Part shown: one piece after another, positions 8,862-19,816 of the stretch
Layout of the letters: every line of letters begins with the position of its first letter
Position numbering within the stretch: the first letter of the stretch is position 1
DNA from: Apodospora peruviana
Taxonomy: Eukaryota; Ascomycota; Sordariomycetes; Sordariales; Lasiosphaeriaceae
NCBI GenBank assembly: GCA_033439685.1
Contig: JAUEDM010000001.1
Span: 4,154,001 to 4,218,000 of the forward strand
Direction of reading: 5' to 3'
Length of the DNA: 64,000 nucleotides
Notes under the pieces: generated by a model
Databases searched by the model: none
The model's input: only the letters and a program-made list of their open reading frames with translations
Told to the model about the DNA's origin: nothing
Program-made: the position numbers and the translations under genes

Positions 8862-11800
8862 ATGTCCCAATTACCTGACCCGACGGTCGATCTCGACTGG
8901 TCGGGCTACGTTGGCTCCATCCAGGAACACTTTCGAGCGCAAGCAGAAGCACATCCCGACCGCACATGTGTCATCGAGACCAAGTCCTCCACCACACCCG
9001 AGAGACACTTCACCTACCGCCAGATCTACGAGGCATCCAATACCCTAGCATGGCACCTGCACAAAGCTGGTATCACCAATGGCGACGTGGTCATGATCTG
9101 GGCCCATCGGTCGGTTGACCTGGTTGTCGCACTGATGGGCATTCTGGTACGCGCAGTGATACCTACAGCCTTGCCTGTGTCCTGTTCTGTGACCGCGTTA
9201 CCGTGTTCTGACATCTCCTTGTTCACACTGTTAGGCTTCCGGTGCGACCATGACTGTCCTCGACCCCGCATACCCTCCGGCCAGACAAAAGATCTATCTC
9301 GAGGTCTCGCAGCCCCGCGCCCTGCTCAAGATCGGGCGTGCAACCGATGAGAACGGCCCCTTGGCCCCGCTAGTCCAGAAGTACATAGACGACGAGCTAC
9401 AGTTGAAGGCCGAGGTTCCGGAACTGCGGCTACGTGACGATGGGTACCTCTACGGAGGTGAAGTAGGAGGCAAGGATATCTTTGCTAGCGTCAGATCGTC
9501 AGCCGCAGCACCACCCGATGTCATCGTCGGCCCAGACTCGAATCCCACACTCTCGTTTACCTCGGGAAGTGAGGGGCGGCCAAAGGGTGTGCTAGGACGC
9601 CATTTCAGCCTGGTCAAGTACTTCGGCTGGATGGCAGAACGCTTTCACCTCTCTTCTGAGAGCAGGTACACCTTGCTCTCTGGCATCGCCCACGACCCCG
9701 TACAGCGGGACATATTCACCCCTCTTTTTCTCGGAGGGCAGCTACTGTTGGTTTACAATCTTTATTTAATCTTGGGTATATCGCTAACCTTCTTGTAGGG
9801 TGCCGTCAAGAGAAGATATTCAGCATGAGAAGCTTGCCGAATGGATGCGCGAACACAAGCCGACTGTTACCCACCTCACCCCTGCCATGGGTCAAATCCT
9901 TGTGGGCGGTGCGACAGCAGAATTTCCCAGCCTAGAACACGTCTTCTTTGTTGGCGATGTACTGACCACTAGGGACTGCCGGGCTCTCAGGCGGCTGGCC
10001 CTGAATGCCAACATCATCAACATGTACGGGACAACAGAGACGCAAAGAGCTGTGAGCTACTACGAGATACCTAGTCGAGCTAGAGAGCCCGACTTCTTGG
10101 ACACGCTCAAGGACACGGTACCAGCCGGAAAAGGGATGCAGAATGTCCAGCTCCTAGTTGTGAACCGGGAGAACCGGACCGAACAGTGCAAGGTTGGCGA
10201 AGTCGGCGAGATCTTTGTCAGAGCCGCCGGACTGGCTGAGTGAGTAGTGTCTTATTACCTCTTCATGGCACTATGAGCTAATATCGTGACTCAGGGGCTA
10301 TCTTGGAGATCAGGCGTTGAACGACCAGAAGTTCCTGATGAACTGGTTCGTAGACAACGACAAGTGGGTACAAGCAGACGAGGCAATCAGCAAGAACGAA
10401 CCCTGGCGACGCTACTACAAGGGGCCAAGAGATAGACTTTACCGCACTGGCGACCTTGGCCGATACCTCGAGTCGGGAGACGTCGAATGTGTTGGTCGCG
10501 CCGATGATCAGGTCAAAATTCGCGGTTTCCGTATTGAGCTCAACGACATCGATAGCAATTTGAGCCAAAACCCCTTGATCCGGGATTGCAAAACCCTTGT
10601 CCGAAGAGATCGAAACGAAGAGCCGACCTTGGTCAGCTACATTGTTCCTGAAGAAAGGGAATGGCGCCGCTGGCTTTCCGATCGCGGTCTGGCCGACGTT
10701 GAAGACGAGGGAGTTGAGATGGGCCCAGTTACCGTGTTTCTGAAGAAGTTCCGGCGGATGCAGACCGAGGTTAGAGACCATTTGGCAACCCGTCTTCCGA
10801 CGTACGCCGTTCCCACTATCTACATTGTTCTCAACAAACTCCCCCTGAATCCCAATGGCAAGGTCGACAAGCCCATGCTCCCATTCCCTGATGTTGCCGA
10901 ACGTGTTGAGGACGCTTCAGAAGAAGATATCAAAAACTGGGAGTCCCTTACCGAGACTGAGCAAGCGGTCGCGCAGAAGTGGGCCGATGTCATTCGTGGC
11001 CTGAACCCGAAGACTATTAAGCGCGAAAACAGCTTCTTCGATCTTGGTGGACACAGCTTGTTGGCGCAGCAGTTCCTCCTTAATGTTCGTAAGAGCCTTG
11101 GGACCGATGTGTCGATTAACACCATCTACGAGCACCCTAGCTTGGCTGGCTTCAGTGCCCAGGTCGATAAGCTCCGCGGCCAAGACACCAGCAGCGTAAC
11201 TGCTGAAGCTGGTGAAGCCGCTTACGCCAAATCTTTGGACGAGCTGGTGAATCAACTCCCGGAGAAATACCAGTCGGCGAGCATCGAAGCGATTGACTCG
11301 GCTGAGCAGCTCACCGTCTTCCTTACTGGCGCGACGGGCTTCTTGGGGTCGTTCCTTGTCAACGATGTGCTAGATCGGACAGCTCGCAATGTGCGGCTTA
11401 TTGCGCATGTTCGGGGTGTTAAAGAATCGTCTGCGGGACTGGAACGACTTCGTCGTTCGCTCCAAGGATATGGGCTGTGGAAGGATGAGTGGTCAAGCAG
11501 GCTCAGTACCGTTGTTGGTGACCTGTCACAGCCCCAGCTGGGCATTAACGATGCGAACTGGCAGAAGTTGGCACAAGAAGTTGACGTAGTGATTCACAAC
11601 GGCGCCACTGTCCACTGGGTTAAGCGGTACCAAGATATGATGGCGTCAAACGTCCTGTCCACGGTTGATGCTATGAAGCTCTGCAATGAAGGCAAGCCAA
11701 AGGTGTTTTGCTTCGTCAGCTCAACGAGCGTCCTGGATACGGATCACTATATCAAGCTGTCGGAGGAGCAGGTGAGCACTGGCCAAGGCGCTGTGATGGA

Positions 11801-12578
11801 GGAGGACGACATGAACGGAAGCCGTACTGGGCTCGGTACTGGATACGGACAGACCAAGTGGGTCTCGGAGCAGCTTGTCCGGGAAGCTGGCAAGCGTGGT
11901 CTTTTGGGCTCCGTCATCCGCCCTGGCTACATTCTGGGAGAGTCCGACACGGGTGTCTGCAACGTTGACGATTTCCTGATCCGTATGCTCAAGGGCTGTA
12001 TTCAGCTGTCAGCGCGGCCACGGATCGTCAACACTGTCAACGCAGTCCCGGTGAACCACGTAGCCAGAGTGGTTGTGGCGGCGGCGTTTAACCCTCTTTC
12101 CAGTGGAGTGCATGTTGTCCATGTCACAGCCCATCCACGTCTCCGCATGAACGAGTACCTCTCAATTCTGGAGTACTATGGCTTCAAGACCCCGGAGGTT
12201 ACCTATGCTGCGTGGAAGGAAGAGCTCGAGAAGTTTGTGTCGGCTGGTGCGCTGGAGAAGGATCAGGAGCAGCATGCGCTGATGCCGCTTTATCACTTCT
12301 GCATGAACGACCTGCCAGCAACTACCCGAGCCCCAGAGATGGATGACAGGAATGCGGTGGCGGTGTTAAAGGCCGATGCTGACAAGTGGACTGGCGTGGA
12401 TGATAGTACGGGACATGGTATCAGCCGGGAGGAGGTGGGTCGGTACTTGAGTTATCTGGCTCAAATTCAGTTTATTGGCCAGCCGACCGAGAGAGGCAGG
12501 CCGCTTCCGAAAATTAAGCCAGAGATTTTGGAGGCGTTGGCGGTTGGTGGGACCGGAGGGCGCGGAGGCGCTCATTAG
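8862..12578 (+). CDS. lys2: L-2-aminoadipate reductase (A-PCP-reductase)
   Basis: Four exons (8862-9146, 9235-9746, 9799-10239, 10295-12578) give 1173 aa, normal for fungal Lys2. It activates alpha-aminoadipate with ATP, loads it on a phosphopantetheine arm and reduces it with NADPH to the semialdehyde in lysine biosynthesis. Domains: adenylation (about 1-560, with LSFTSGSEGRPKG and MYGTTETQ), carrier (FFDLGGHSLL, Ser near 665), and thioester reductase (FLTGATGFLG near 755; YGQTKWVSE near 930). The 5' site of intron 2 is GTTGGT, chosen because it alone restores the frame and gives GGQLLVPS. It is housekeeping and probably not part of the cluster beginning at 14.5 kb, although it is another carrier-protein enzyme needing a phosphopantetheinyl transferase. 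Confidence 0.96.
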
Positions 12579-12977
12579 AGTTGACATATGATGGGTTTGG
12601 GCAGCTTGGATTCGGTTTAGATAAAATGCCTTTTCAAGTCAGTAGTTCCGGACATCTAAGAACTGGGATATAGATCTTTATGCAATGCTATTTAGAGCAG
12701 ACGATGGGTTTTAGACGCAGATTTTCCAATGCAGAGTTTATTAGATGCATCAACCTGGAGCTTCAGCCGTATTGCCTCTGATGAGTTACTGGTACGTTCG
12801 ATACTTATCATGAGACGTGGGTCAACATTCACACTGGGTGCCTTTGATTTATAACGTTTAACTAGGTGGTTCAGTGTGAGTTCACTTATTTTGACAGGTA
12901 CGGATGCCCTTCTACAATAACGCACCATCATGTTTGACGTATGTAATCCAGCATCCTTAGACCATTCCTCGAGAAGA
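12579..12977. other. Convergent intergenic region
   Basis: 399 bp between two converging genes; only 3' flanks, no gene or repeat seen. Confidence 0.4.
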
Positions 12978-13807
12978 TTAAGATCCCAAGCTACCGAGGC
13001 AAACTAAAAACCCAAGGCGCTTCCACCACTTGAAAGCGCGGATGTGCCTGTCGTAGACCATGAAATAGGCACCATATTGAATCGGGCCCCCCATAGCTGT
13101 TGCGTCCTCGAACAGGCGGTCAACTTCCCGGAAACCTAGTCTCGCGTATATCCCCCGGGCCGACTTCCAGGCGAAGACAAAGATGGGAATTCCCATCCTC
13201 TCCGCCTCTCTGATCCCGCTCTCGACAAGCGCTGTCGCGATGCCCTTGCCTTTATTGTCTGGGTGAACGGCAAGATAGTCGAGTACTTTTTTTTGTTTTC
13301 TCTTCACATTAATACTCGCTCTCCTACCAGGAACTTTAAGAAGTCAAACTCACTCATATAAGGCCTCTCCGCCAGAATACGTTGTTTTATGTTCGCAAGC
13401 CTGTCGTCCAGTTCCTCTTTGCCGTCCGGCTCGCCGCCCCCCCACCATGCCGAGTCACGTAGTTCCTCGAATTGTTTGTACTGCTCGGCGCTGACGGCTG
13501 GGACCTGGGCCTCGGGCCACTCTGGCTTGTTCTCAGAAGTTGTCGTTTTGGTGTCGGGAAGCCCCCACCGGCAGTAGCCGACCACGGCGCCATCTCCGTC
13601 CACGGCTTTTTGGTGGCGCATTTTGTGTCTGTCGACTAGCAAGCGCATCGGGGAGCGCTTCGTGGCCTGCTCGATCACGAATTCGCATGTTTTGCCCTTT
13701 GAGCGCATGCTGTACATGGGTTCTTCCCAGAAGGCGGCCATATTGTTGCGGCCCAGGGCGGGGGCGTCGTCGACGGTGCATTGGGCGAGTTTCCACTGTG
13801 GTGGCAT
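12978..13807 (-). CDS. GNAT-family N-acetyltransferase
   Basis: Two exons, 13807-13354 and 13285-12978, give 253 aa. The 68-nt intron (GTGAGT donor, acceptor after a poly-A run) joins PYM to ILDYLAVHP, restoring the GNAT beta4 strand and the acetyl-CoA loop HPDNKGKGIATAL (R/Q-x-x-G-x-G/A pattern). The segment ARGIYARLGFREVD is the usual C-terminal GNAT element. Members of this fungal type transfer acetyl groups to small molecules or proteins; the acceptor is unknown. Another donor (GTAGGA at 13327) was rejected because it breaks the frame. Confidence 0.88.
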
Positions 13808-14545
13808 ATTGCCTACGTGTGTGGGCTCCGGGACTGATGTTGGAATGGGCGTGGATGTGTGACAGTGTGCGAGGGAGAATGATATGTGGGCCTGGGGTCG
13901 TTGATCTGTTATATATATTAAGCGAGAGGCAAGTAGTACTATTGAGTTTTCAACGGCCCGTGGACCAATGTTCCATTGCTTGGTGATGCCGATAGTTACA
14001 CTGCAGATCATATCTCAGTTCAAGCCCTCCTGGTATGGCTAAAGTCGCAGTCTGCCGCGCGGACCGGTTACGTCGACGGATATAACACGGGATATCGCCG
14101 CGAAGCTCTCTCCAGATGATCTTTATGCCTCTGATCGTTATCTGCAGTTTTGTTTGTACTATCTGGGGTGGCAAGGTTGTATATATAACAACAGAATAAT
14201 TGTATAGGTAGTGTTGATCTTTGCTGCATACGTAAGAGACAGAATTGAATGCCTTCTGATTTTCTGGAGGTTCCAGACGAGTTAGAATGCGTGCTTGCAA
14301 AGCTTCTTTATATGTCATGGTCGGTCCTGGTGACCATCAATGGTGCCGCCTCTCGACTCTGGTCAAGCCTACCTGTCACAGGTCATTCACAGAGCAACCG
14401 TTCAATTGCCATTCAATTGTATACTTAACGACGGTTCAATTACAATGGCTGGCTCACTGGCGTTGTATTCAAGGTATCAGCGGCTTATTTGCCGATTGTG
14501 CGAGCCTGGTCGACTCTTCCAGTCTAAAATCCGACATCTCTACAG
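13808..14545. other. Intergenic, no gene seen
   Basis: 738 bp containing the GNAT promoter and the 3' flank of the NmrA-like gene. Some AT-rich patches such as TATATATATT near 13910; no gene supported. Confidence 0.4.
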
Positions 14546-15505
14546 CTAACAGTGAACACCATAAGTCTGCCTAACACCCTCTCTCTCCCTCTCAAGAAAC
14601 TGCTCAAACGTTGTCAACCCCGGGACAAGCCTCACGAGCTCGGCCATATCCGTATAGTCGGACATGTACCTACAACACGGCTCAGAGGCAAAGAACAGCC
14701 ACGAGCCCTCCGCCTGCGCCTTGGCAATCTCCTCATCACCCATAAAGATGGCCTTGATGGCCCTCCCGTCACCAATGGCAGCAGCAAGACGGTCGAGCGC
14801 ATCCTGGACGAGTATCTCCTCGCTCGCGACCCCGATACGGCGGCCATGGAACGCGCCCGGGTCGCGGAAGGCGGCAGCGGCAAACCGAGCGATGTCGACA
14901 TGGTCTACCAGGCTGAGCGGCGAATCCGGCGTCATGCAGTTGGTCCAGGTGCTCCGGTCGCGCGTCTCGGTGTAGCCGAACTCGATCTTGGGCGCGATGA
15001 AGTTGGCCATGAAGAAGGCCGGGCGGAGGATGGTCCAGTGCTCGAAACCGGCATCGACGACGGCCTGCTCGACGCGCTGCTTGCTGGCGAGGTGGGCACC
15101 GAAAAAGGCACCTGGGGCAATGGGCGCCGCGCCGCCGTCGTCGAGCATGGCGGTACCGAGCGTGGTCGAGACGACGGCCTGGCGGACACCGCAGGCTCTG
15201 GCGGTCTTGGTGATGAGCTGGGCACGCCGCGGCGCCTGCTCAAAGTCGGTCAGGTTTGGCAGAAGGCAGAGGAAAAGCTTGTCGCAGCCCTCGAGACCGG
15301 CGCGCAGGGCGTCTTCGTCGTCCCAGCTGCCGGGGGTGAAGTGCACGCCGAGGGCCGCGAGAGCCGTTACTGTCGGTGAGCTGGGGTCTCGGGTTGTTGC
15401 GCGGACGTCCCAGCCCACTTCCCGTAGCTGTCGGCACAGGGCGCTGCCTTGGCTGCCGGTGGCGCTGGTGACAAACACGGTAGGAACTGCGGGTGAGGTT
15501 GACAT
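14546..15505 (-). CDS. NmrA-like NAD(P)-binding protein, putative reductase
   Basis: Single exon, 319 aa from the ATG at 15505; the frame is open further upstream but the Rossmann fold begins right after this Met (VPTVFVTSATGSQGSAL, dinucleotide loop at about 10-20). The next strand ends in VRATTRDP, where the Arg suggests NADP(H) preference as in the NmrA/HSCARG group. No strict Tyr-x-x-x-Lys catalytic pair is obvious, so it may be a reductase of the isoflavone-reductase type or a redox sensor. It is divergent from P450-1 across 632 bp. In this setting a reductive tailoring step is plausible (inference). Confidence 0.88.
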   Translation of the reverse strand: MSTSPAVPTVFVTSATGSQGSALCRQLREVGWDVRATTRDPSSPTVTALAALGVHFTPGSWDDEDALRAGLEGCDKLFLCLLPNLTDFEQAPRRAQLITKTARACGVRQAVVSTTLGTAMLDDGGAAPIAPGAFFGAHLASKQRVEQAVVDAGFEHWTILRPAFFMANFIAPKIEFGYTETRDRSTWTNCMTPDSPLSLVDHVDIARFAAAAFRDPGAFHGRRIGVASEEILVQDALDRLAAAIGDGRAIKAIFMGDEEIAKAQAEGSWLFFASEPCCRYMSDYTDMAELVRLVPGLTTFEQFLEREREGVRQTYGVHC

Positions 15506-16137
15506 GATGATTATCTTGGACAGAAGTTGAATGGTACTCCATGTCTCCTTTTGCGATCGCAGGACAGAAAAGGCATATATCATTGAACTTGGATCGATGG
15601 GATTCAGTCGCAGTGCCAATAAATTACATGTGTATAAGACGATTGGTTGCGAGGCTTCTCCCTGACAAACCAATAACATGCGCAACAGGTGCCTTAGGTA
15701 GGTAAGGTACCTACTCAAGGTACTTTACTGTACTTTCAAGTAGCATGTACCTCTACACAGAGGTCAAATACTGCACGGAATGCCACGCCCAGTGTGCATT
15801 TAGGCTTGATTCTGTTGACCCTTCAACCCTTTACAGGATAGACCTCCAGAGTCGGATGCAGGCGAAAGGCACTGTACCTGCTGCACTGTGCTGTTCATTC
15901 TGCTGGGCCTTCCACTTCGTGTTTCACTGCATTCAGACAGGACCCAGAACCCGACCTCCAATGCTTTCATTGGATCTTGCCAGCCTGGAAGGTTGTGTCG
16001 GCAAAGTTGGAAGGTCATCTGGCAGACATCACATCCAGTCCTCCTCACAACCAACTTCAAGCCGATCTTGTCAGCACCCATCGGGTCACAACGCCCAACC
16101 AGGACTAACAGTGAAGATTTCGGTCTGTCTGGTCACG
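15506..16137. promoter_or_regulatory. Bidirectional promoter, NmrA-like / P450-1
   Basis: 632 bp separates the two divergent starts. The frame of P450-1 stays open through most of it to 15745, but the upstream residues are not P450-like and are read as leader. Contains the GTA-rich motif AGGTAGGTAAGGTACCTAC near 15693. Confidence 0.5.
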
Positions 16138-17752
16138 ATGGAGGCACCACGAGGTCTAGGTCTAGGCATACGACTCGGAGGTGTCTCGACATGGCAGTCC
16201 GTCGCCGTTGTCGTCGTTGTTTACCTGGTCACGCTCGCATTCTACCGCCTGTTTTTGCATCCAATCGCACACTTCCCAGGCCCAAAACTCGCCGCCGTGA
16301 CCCGCTACTATGAAGCGTACTACGACGTCGTCAAGGACGGACAGTACACCTTCAAGATCGCCGAGATGCACAAGAAATACGGCCCCATCGTCCGCATCAG
16401 CCCGTACGAGCTGCACGTCTCGGACCCAACCTACTACGAGAAACTGTTCCGCCACGAGGGGCGATGGAACAAGTACTGGTGGGCCATTGACGCCCACAAC
16501 GCCCCGGGCGCCATCATCTTCACCGCCGACCACGACCGGCACAAGCAGCACCGCCAGCCGCTCAACGCCTACTTCTCCAAGGCCACCGTCGCTCGCCGGC
16601 AGGATCTCATCCGTGCCAAAGTCGACAAGCTGTGCCAGCGCTTGGCCGCGGTCGCGGGCACCGGCCGCGTGGTGGACGTCGGAGCCGCCATGAGCGCCTT
16701 CTCGGGAGACGTCTCGACCGAGTACGTCCTCGGCAAGAGCGCCGACAACCTCTCCCGGGACGACTTCGGGTCGAGCATCACCCACTTCATGCAGGGCGGC
16801 GGGAAGATGTGGCGCTGGACCAAGCACATGCGGTGGTATGGACCATTGATGCTGTCGATCCCCAAGGACTTCCTCATCAAGAACGGCGACGAGAAAACCG
16901 CCACGTTTATGCGCTGGGCCAAGTCCAACGAGGAGGAGACGGCGCGACTGCTGGAGGTTGCTGCTTCATCCGACGGTGCTAACAGCAGGTCGGAGCGCAC
17001 CATCGTTCACGAGATCGTCGACTCGAATCTGCCGCCCGAGGACAAGACTCTCACTCGCGTTTTCAGCGATGTCGTCACCGTCACCGGCGCCGGCTTCGAG
17101 ACCACAGCGAGCGTGCTGCGTCTGGTGCTGTACCATGTTTACACCAACTCCAAGATGCTGGCACGGCTGCGCGCCGAGTTAGCGGGTGTCTCGTCGGTGC
17201 CGAACGAGGTTGTCCAGGGCTTGCGCACAGTCGAGCAGCTGCCCTACCTGACAGCCGTATTAATGGAAGGGATGCGCATGAGTCCGGCCTTAGGCACGCG
17301 CCTTCAGCGCATCGCGCCCGACCGTGACCTTGTGTATGATGGCCGCTGGCGGATTCCGGCTGGCACGCCCGTCGGCATGACCACTTTGTTCATGCACATG
17401 GACGAGAAGCTGTACAAGAATCCGAGGACGTTTGACCCGGAGCGCTGGGTTGACCCGGAGGCGAGGAAGGCGGCCGAGAAGATTTATGCGCCCTTCTCAC
17501 GGGGTTCGAGGATATGTCTTGGGATGCAGTACGTCTTAACCGCATGTTCCTACCTTTTGATGGCTTGCTGACCCTTCTTCTAGCCTTGCATGGGCCGAGC
17601 TGTACTTGAGCGTGTCGGCGCTGGTGAAACAATTTGACTTTGACTTTGAAGGCTTGACGCCGGACCATCTAGAGTTTGAGAGCGACCAGTTTATCATCGG
17701 GACTAAGGGCAAGGCCGTTCTTGAGGCGACTGTCACTGCTTATAAGTCTTGA
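16138..17752 (+). CDS. Cytochrome P450 monooxygenase 1
   Basis: Two exons, 16138-17528 and 17584-17752 (55-nt intron), give 519 aa. The start is the Met preceding a membrane anchor (VAVVVVVYLVTLAFYRLFLH) and the Pro-rich hinge HFPGPKLA. I-helix AGFETT near 318, ExxR in EGMRMS near 377, PERW motif, and haem loop FSRGSRICLG with Cys at 460 are all present; the intron follows immediately and exon 2 restores GMHLAWAEL. The N-terminal half (ISPYELHVSDPTYYEKLF) resembles the trichodiene-oxygenase-like P450 group common in fungal clusters. Expected to be an ER haem monooxygenase working with a CPR. Substrate unknown; tailoring of the NRPS-like product is inferred from position. Confidence 0.93.
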
Positions 17753-18079
17753 TGCTGGGAATCTTCCGGGGGAGTGCCTGTTATCAGTATGTATTTCCAG
17801 AACTCTGGTTGCTGGGATGGGGAGGGGGGGGGGGGGGGGAAGCTCTGATTCGACCGGCGACAATGTGATTCGAGAATTGATATAATAAAGTTGTGACAAG
17901 GGATTTGGGGAGCATGGAATGGGCTGATAAGAGAAAGAAAGTCGGTTGTGTTGTTAGTATAGACTAACTTGGAAGGAAACCACCGTACCCATGTACCCAC
18001 GAACACGATATTCTGGGACCCTACACCAATCCTAACCAAACATGTTGTAATCCACAGACCGTACTGCCAACACCTCGCC
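17753..18079. other. Convergent intergenic region with poly-G tract
   Basis: 327 bp between the ends of P450-1 and O-methyltransferase 1. Holds a run of 16 G at 17824-17839; otherwise nothing recognised. Confidence 0.5.
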
Positions 18080-19816
18080 TTAGTTACTGGAAGGTAACCA
18101 CATAACCTCCATCACCGTCAAAGCCGAACCCTCGGGTTTCGTGACTGCTCCAAGCACAAACGCAGGGTCAGCTTCAGTAAACAAAGCCTTCCATTCCCGT
18201 AACGTCCGTTCTCTGGAATTGAAGATTGCGCCCATGTTTAAATCTTCAGACCTGTCGACGACACATAAGTTAGCTTCTCCAATACTGCCGATCCTGATGA
18301 TCCTTGAAACGATGCTGGGCGGCCGAACCTCAAGTCCCTTTCCATCCACAGCGGTATGGCCCTAGTTTTCACCACATCTTCACCTTTTTCCCCCAAGTAG
18401 TAGTCCACACCCGGCTCCGGCATGCACGTGTCCATGACTAGAATGCGCGCCCCCGGTTTCAGGGCCGGTATCTGGGCGCGAAGTGTGGCGACGCAGTGCT
18501 TGTCGGCCCAGTTGTGCAGGATCCAGCGGAAGAAGAAGACGTCAGCCCCCACAGCAGAAGAAGTCGTTTGTGCCGCAAATAGGTCGTGTGCCTCGAACCG
18601 TACCCGTCCCGCCCGAACGAGATGCTGTTCCGGCAGTGCCGCCGCGGCGCCCGCGACGACCATCTCCATGTCCTGGACGAGCACGTCGAGGTTCGGGAAC
18701 CTCTGGGCCAGCGCCGCGGCGACGTGGCCCCGGGCGCCGCCGACATCGACCACTTTGATGAGGTGGTTGTGGCTGTTTTGGTTGCCCAGGGCCGCCCAAT
18801 CGTAGCCATTGATGACGTGCGAGGGCGAGTAGTCAGGCCTCGTCGCCCAGACAGCCATGGCCCATGCGAAGCGGGCGCTCTTTTCAGGGTTGCTGCCGAT
18901 CGTCTCGTAAATGGACTGCATGGAGTTTTGGGAGAGAGAATAGGCCTGCTCGTAATGAGAATGAAGATCAGCAACTCTCCACTAGAGTACCAAAAAGGGG
19001 TATATGTAGGTAGGGTACGTAGCTACCGTCTCGTTGGGCTCCTGAGATCCAGGCCATTTCTCCAATGCATCCAGCATCTATAATTTCAGACAGAATCAAG
19101 TGCAAAACAGTTTAGCACATGTTATGCGTCTACAATGGCATCACAGTTTGGGGATAGCTAAAACTCGCCTTCGTGGCAGCAGGCCACATCTCTTCCGTTC
19201 CGATCCGCATCCAAGCCGTCATTTCCGGGCTCGCGAGCAGTCTCGACGCCTTCGTGTGAGCGACCAAGCCCGGCTCGGGCTCGCGGAACACGCGCATAGT
19301 CATGGCATGTCGGAGCAGCCGAGCGGCCATTTGCTCGCCCAGCCCCGTCCGCTTCCCTATGTCGGCAAAGGACATCATCTGGTCACCTGGAGGGACCATG
19401 CTCGCGATGCCGTACCGTGCGATGGCCTGCATGCATACCGAGTTGTTGCTCTAATTGTTGTAATCATCATCAGTTAGACAGGTTCAAGCTTCGGAGCCAC
19501 ACTGTTGGCCAGTCATCTCAGGGTCTGTCTGGCAGACTGGACTCACCCCACTGTACGCCTTGATCAAGTGCAAAGGCTCGAGGAGAAGGTCGTGCAGCTC
19601 TGCCGTCGCATCGATTACAGCATCCCTGACACCTCCTGAGACCTCGCTTGGGAGATATCCAGCCGGCGCGCCGTCGTCAAAGGATAGAGGTTCAAGGCCC
19701 TGCTCCGACAGGGCCTCATCTATCTTGGCCACTGACTCGCTAATGATGCGCGCTAGCTGGATGATCCGTGACTCAGGGATTTGACAGACGCTGTTGGATG
19801 CCATGTCTACTACCAC
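18080..19816 (-). CDS. SAM-dependent O-methyltransferase 1
   Basis: Five exons (19816-19547, 19450-19169, 19077-19027, 18945-18329, 18251-18080) give 463 aa, or 459 from the Met at 19804. Family: fungal COMT-type O-methyltransferases related to the sterigmatocystin 8-O-methyltransferase group. An N-terminal winged-helix dimerisation region is followed by the SAM motif VVDVGGARG (about 264-272), FRWILHNWADK with the catalytic-type His, and the end segment FNSRERTLREWKALF. Intron 2 appears to use a GC donor (AAG|GCGAGT) and intron 4 a weak GTTCGG donor; both were picked because they restore family sequence (EEMWPAATKMLDALEKW; MERDLRSEDLNMG). It methylates hydroxyls of aromatic metabolites in general; the actual substrate is unknown. 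Divergent from the synthetase. Confidence 0.88.

Noticed and set aside
8862..12578. Second biosynthetic NRPS-like enzyme of the cluster
   Set aside because: Length, domain order and motifs match the lysine-pathway alpha-aminoadipate reductase, a primary-metabolism gene.
13286..13327. Shorter 42-nt intron for the GNAT gene using GTAGGA
   Set aside because: It shifts the reading frame; the GTGAGT donor at 13353 gives the correct GNAT core.
14552..15379. 275-codon plus-strand open frame
   Set aside because: Shadow of the NmrA-like gene on the minus strand, arising from its GC-rich third positions; no domain.
15745..16137. In-frame N-terminal extension of P450-1
   Set aside because: The membrane anchor of the P450 starts after 16138; the upstream part is Cys/Ser-rich without P450 features and falls in the shared promoter.
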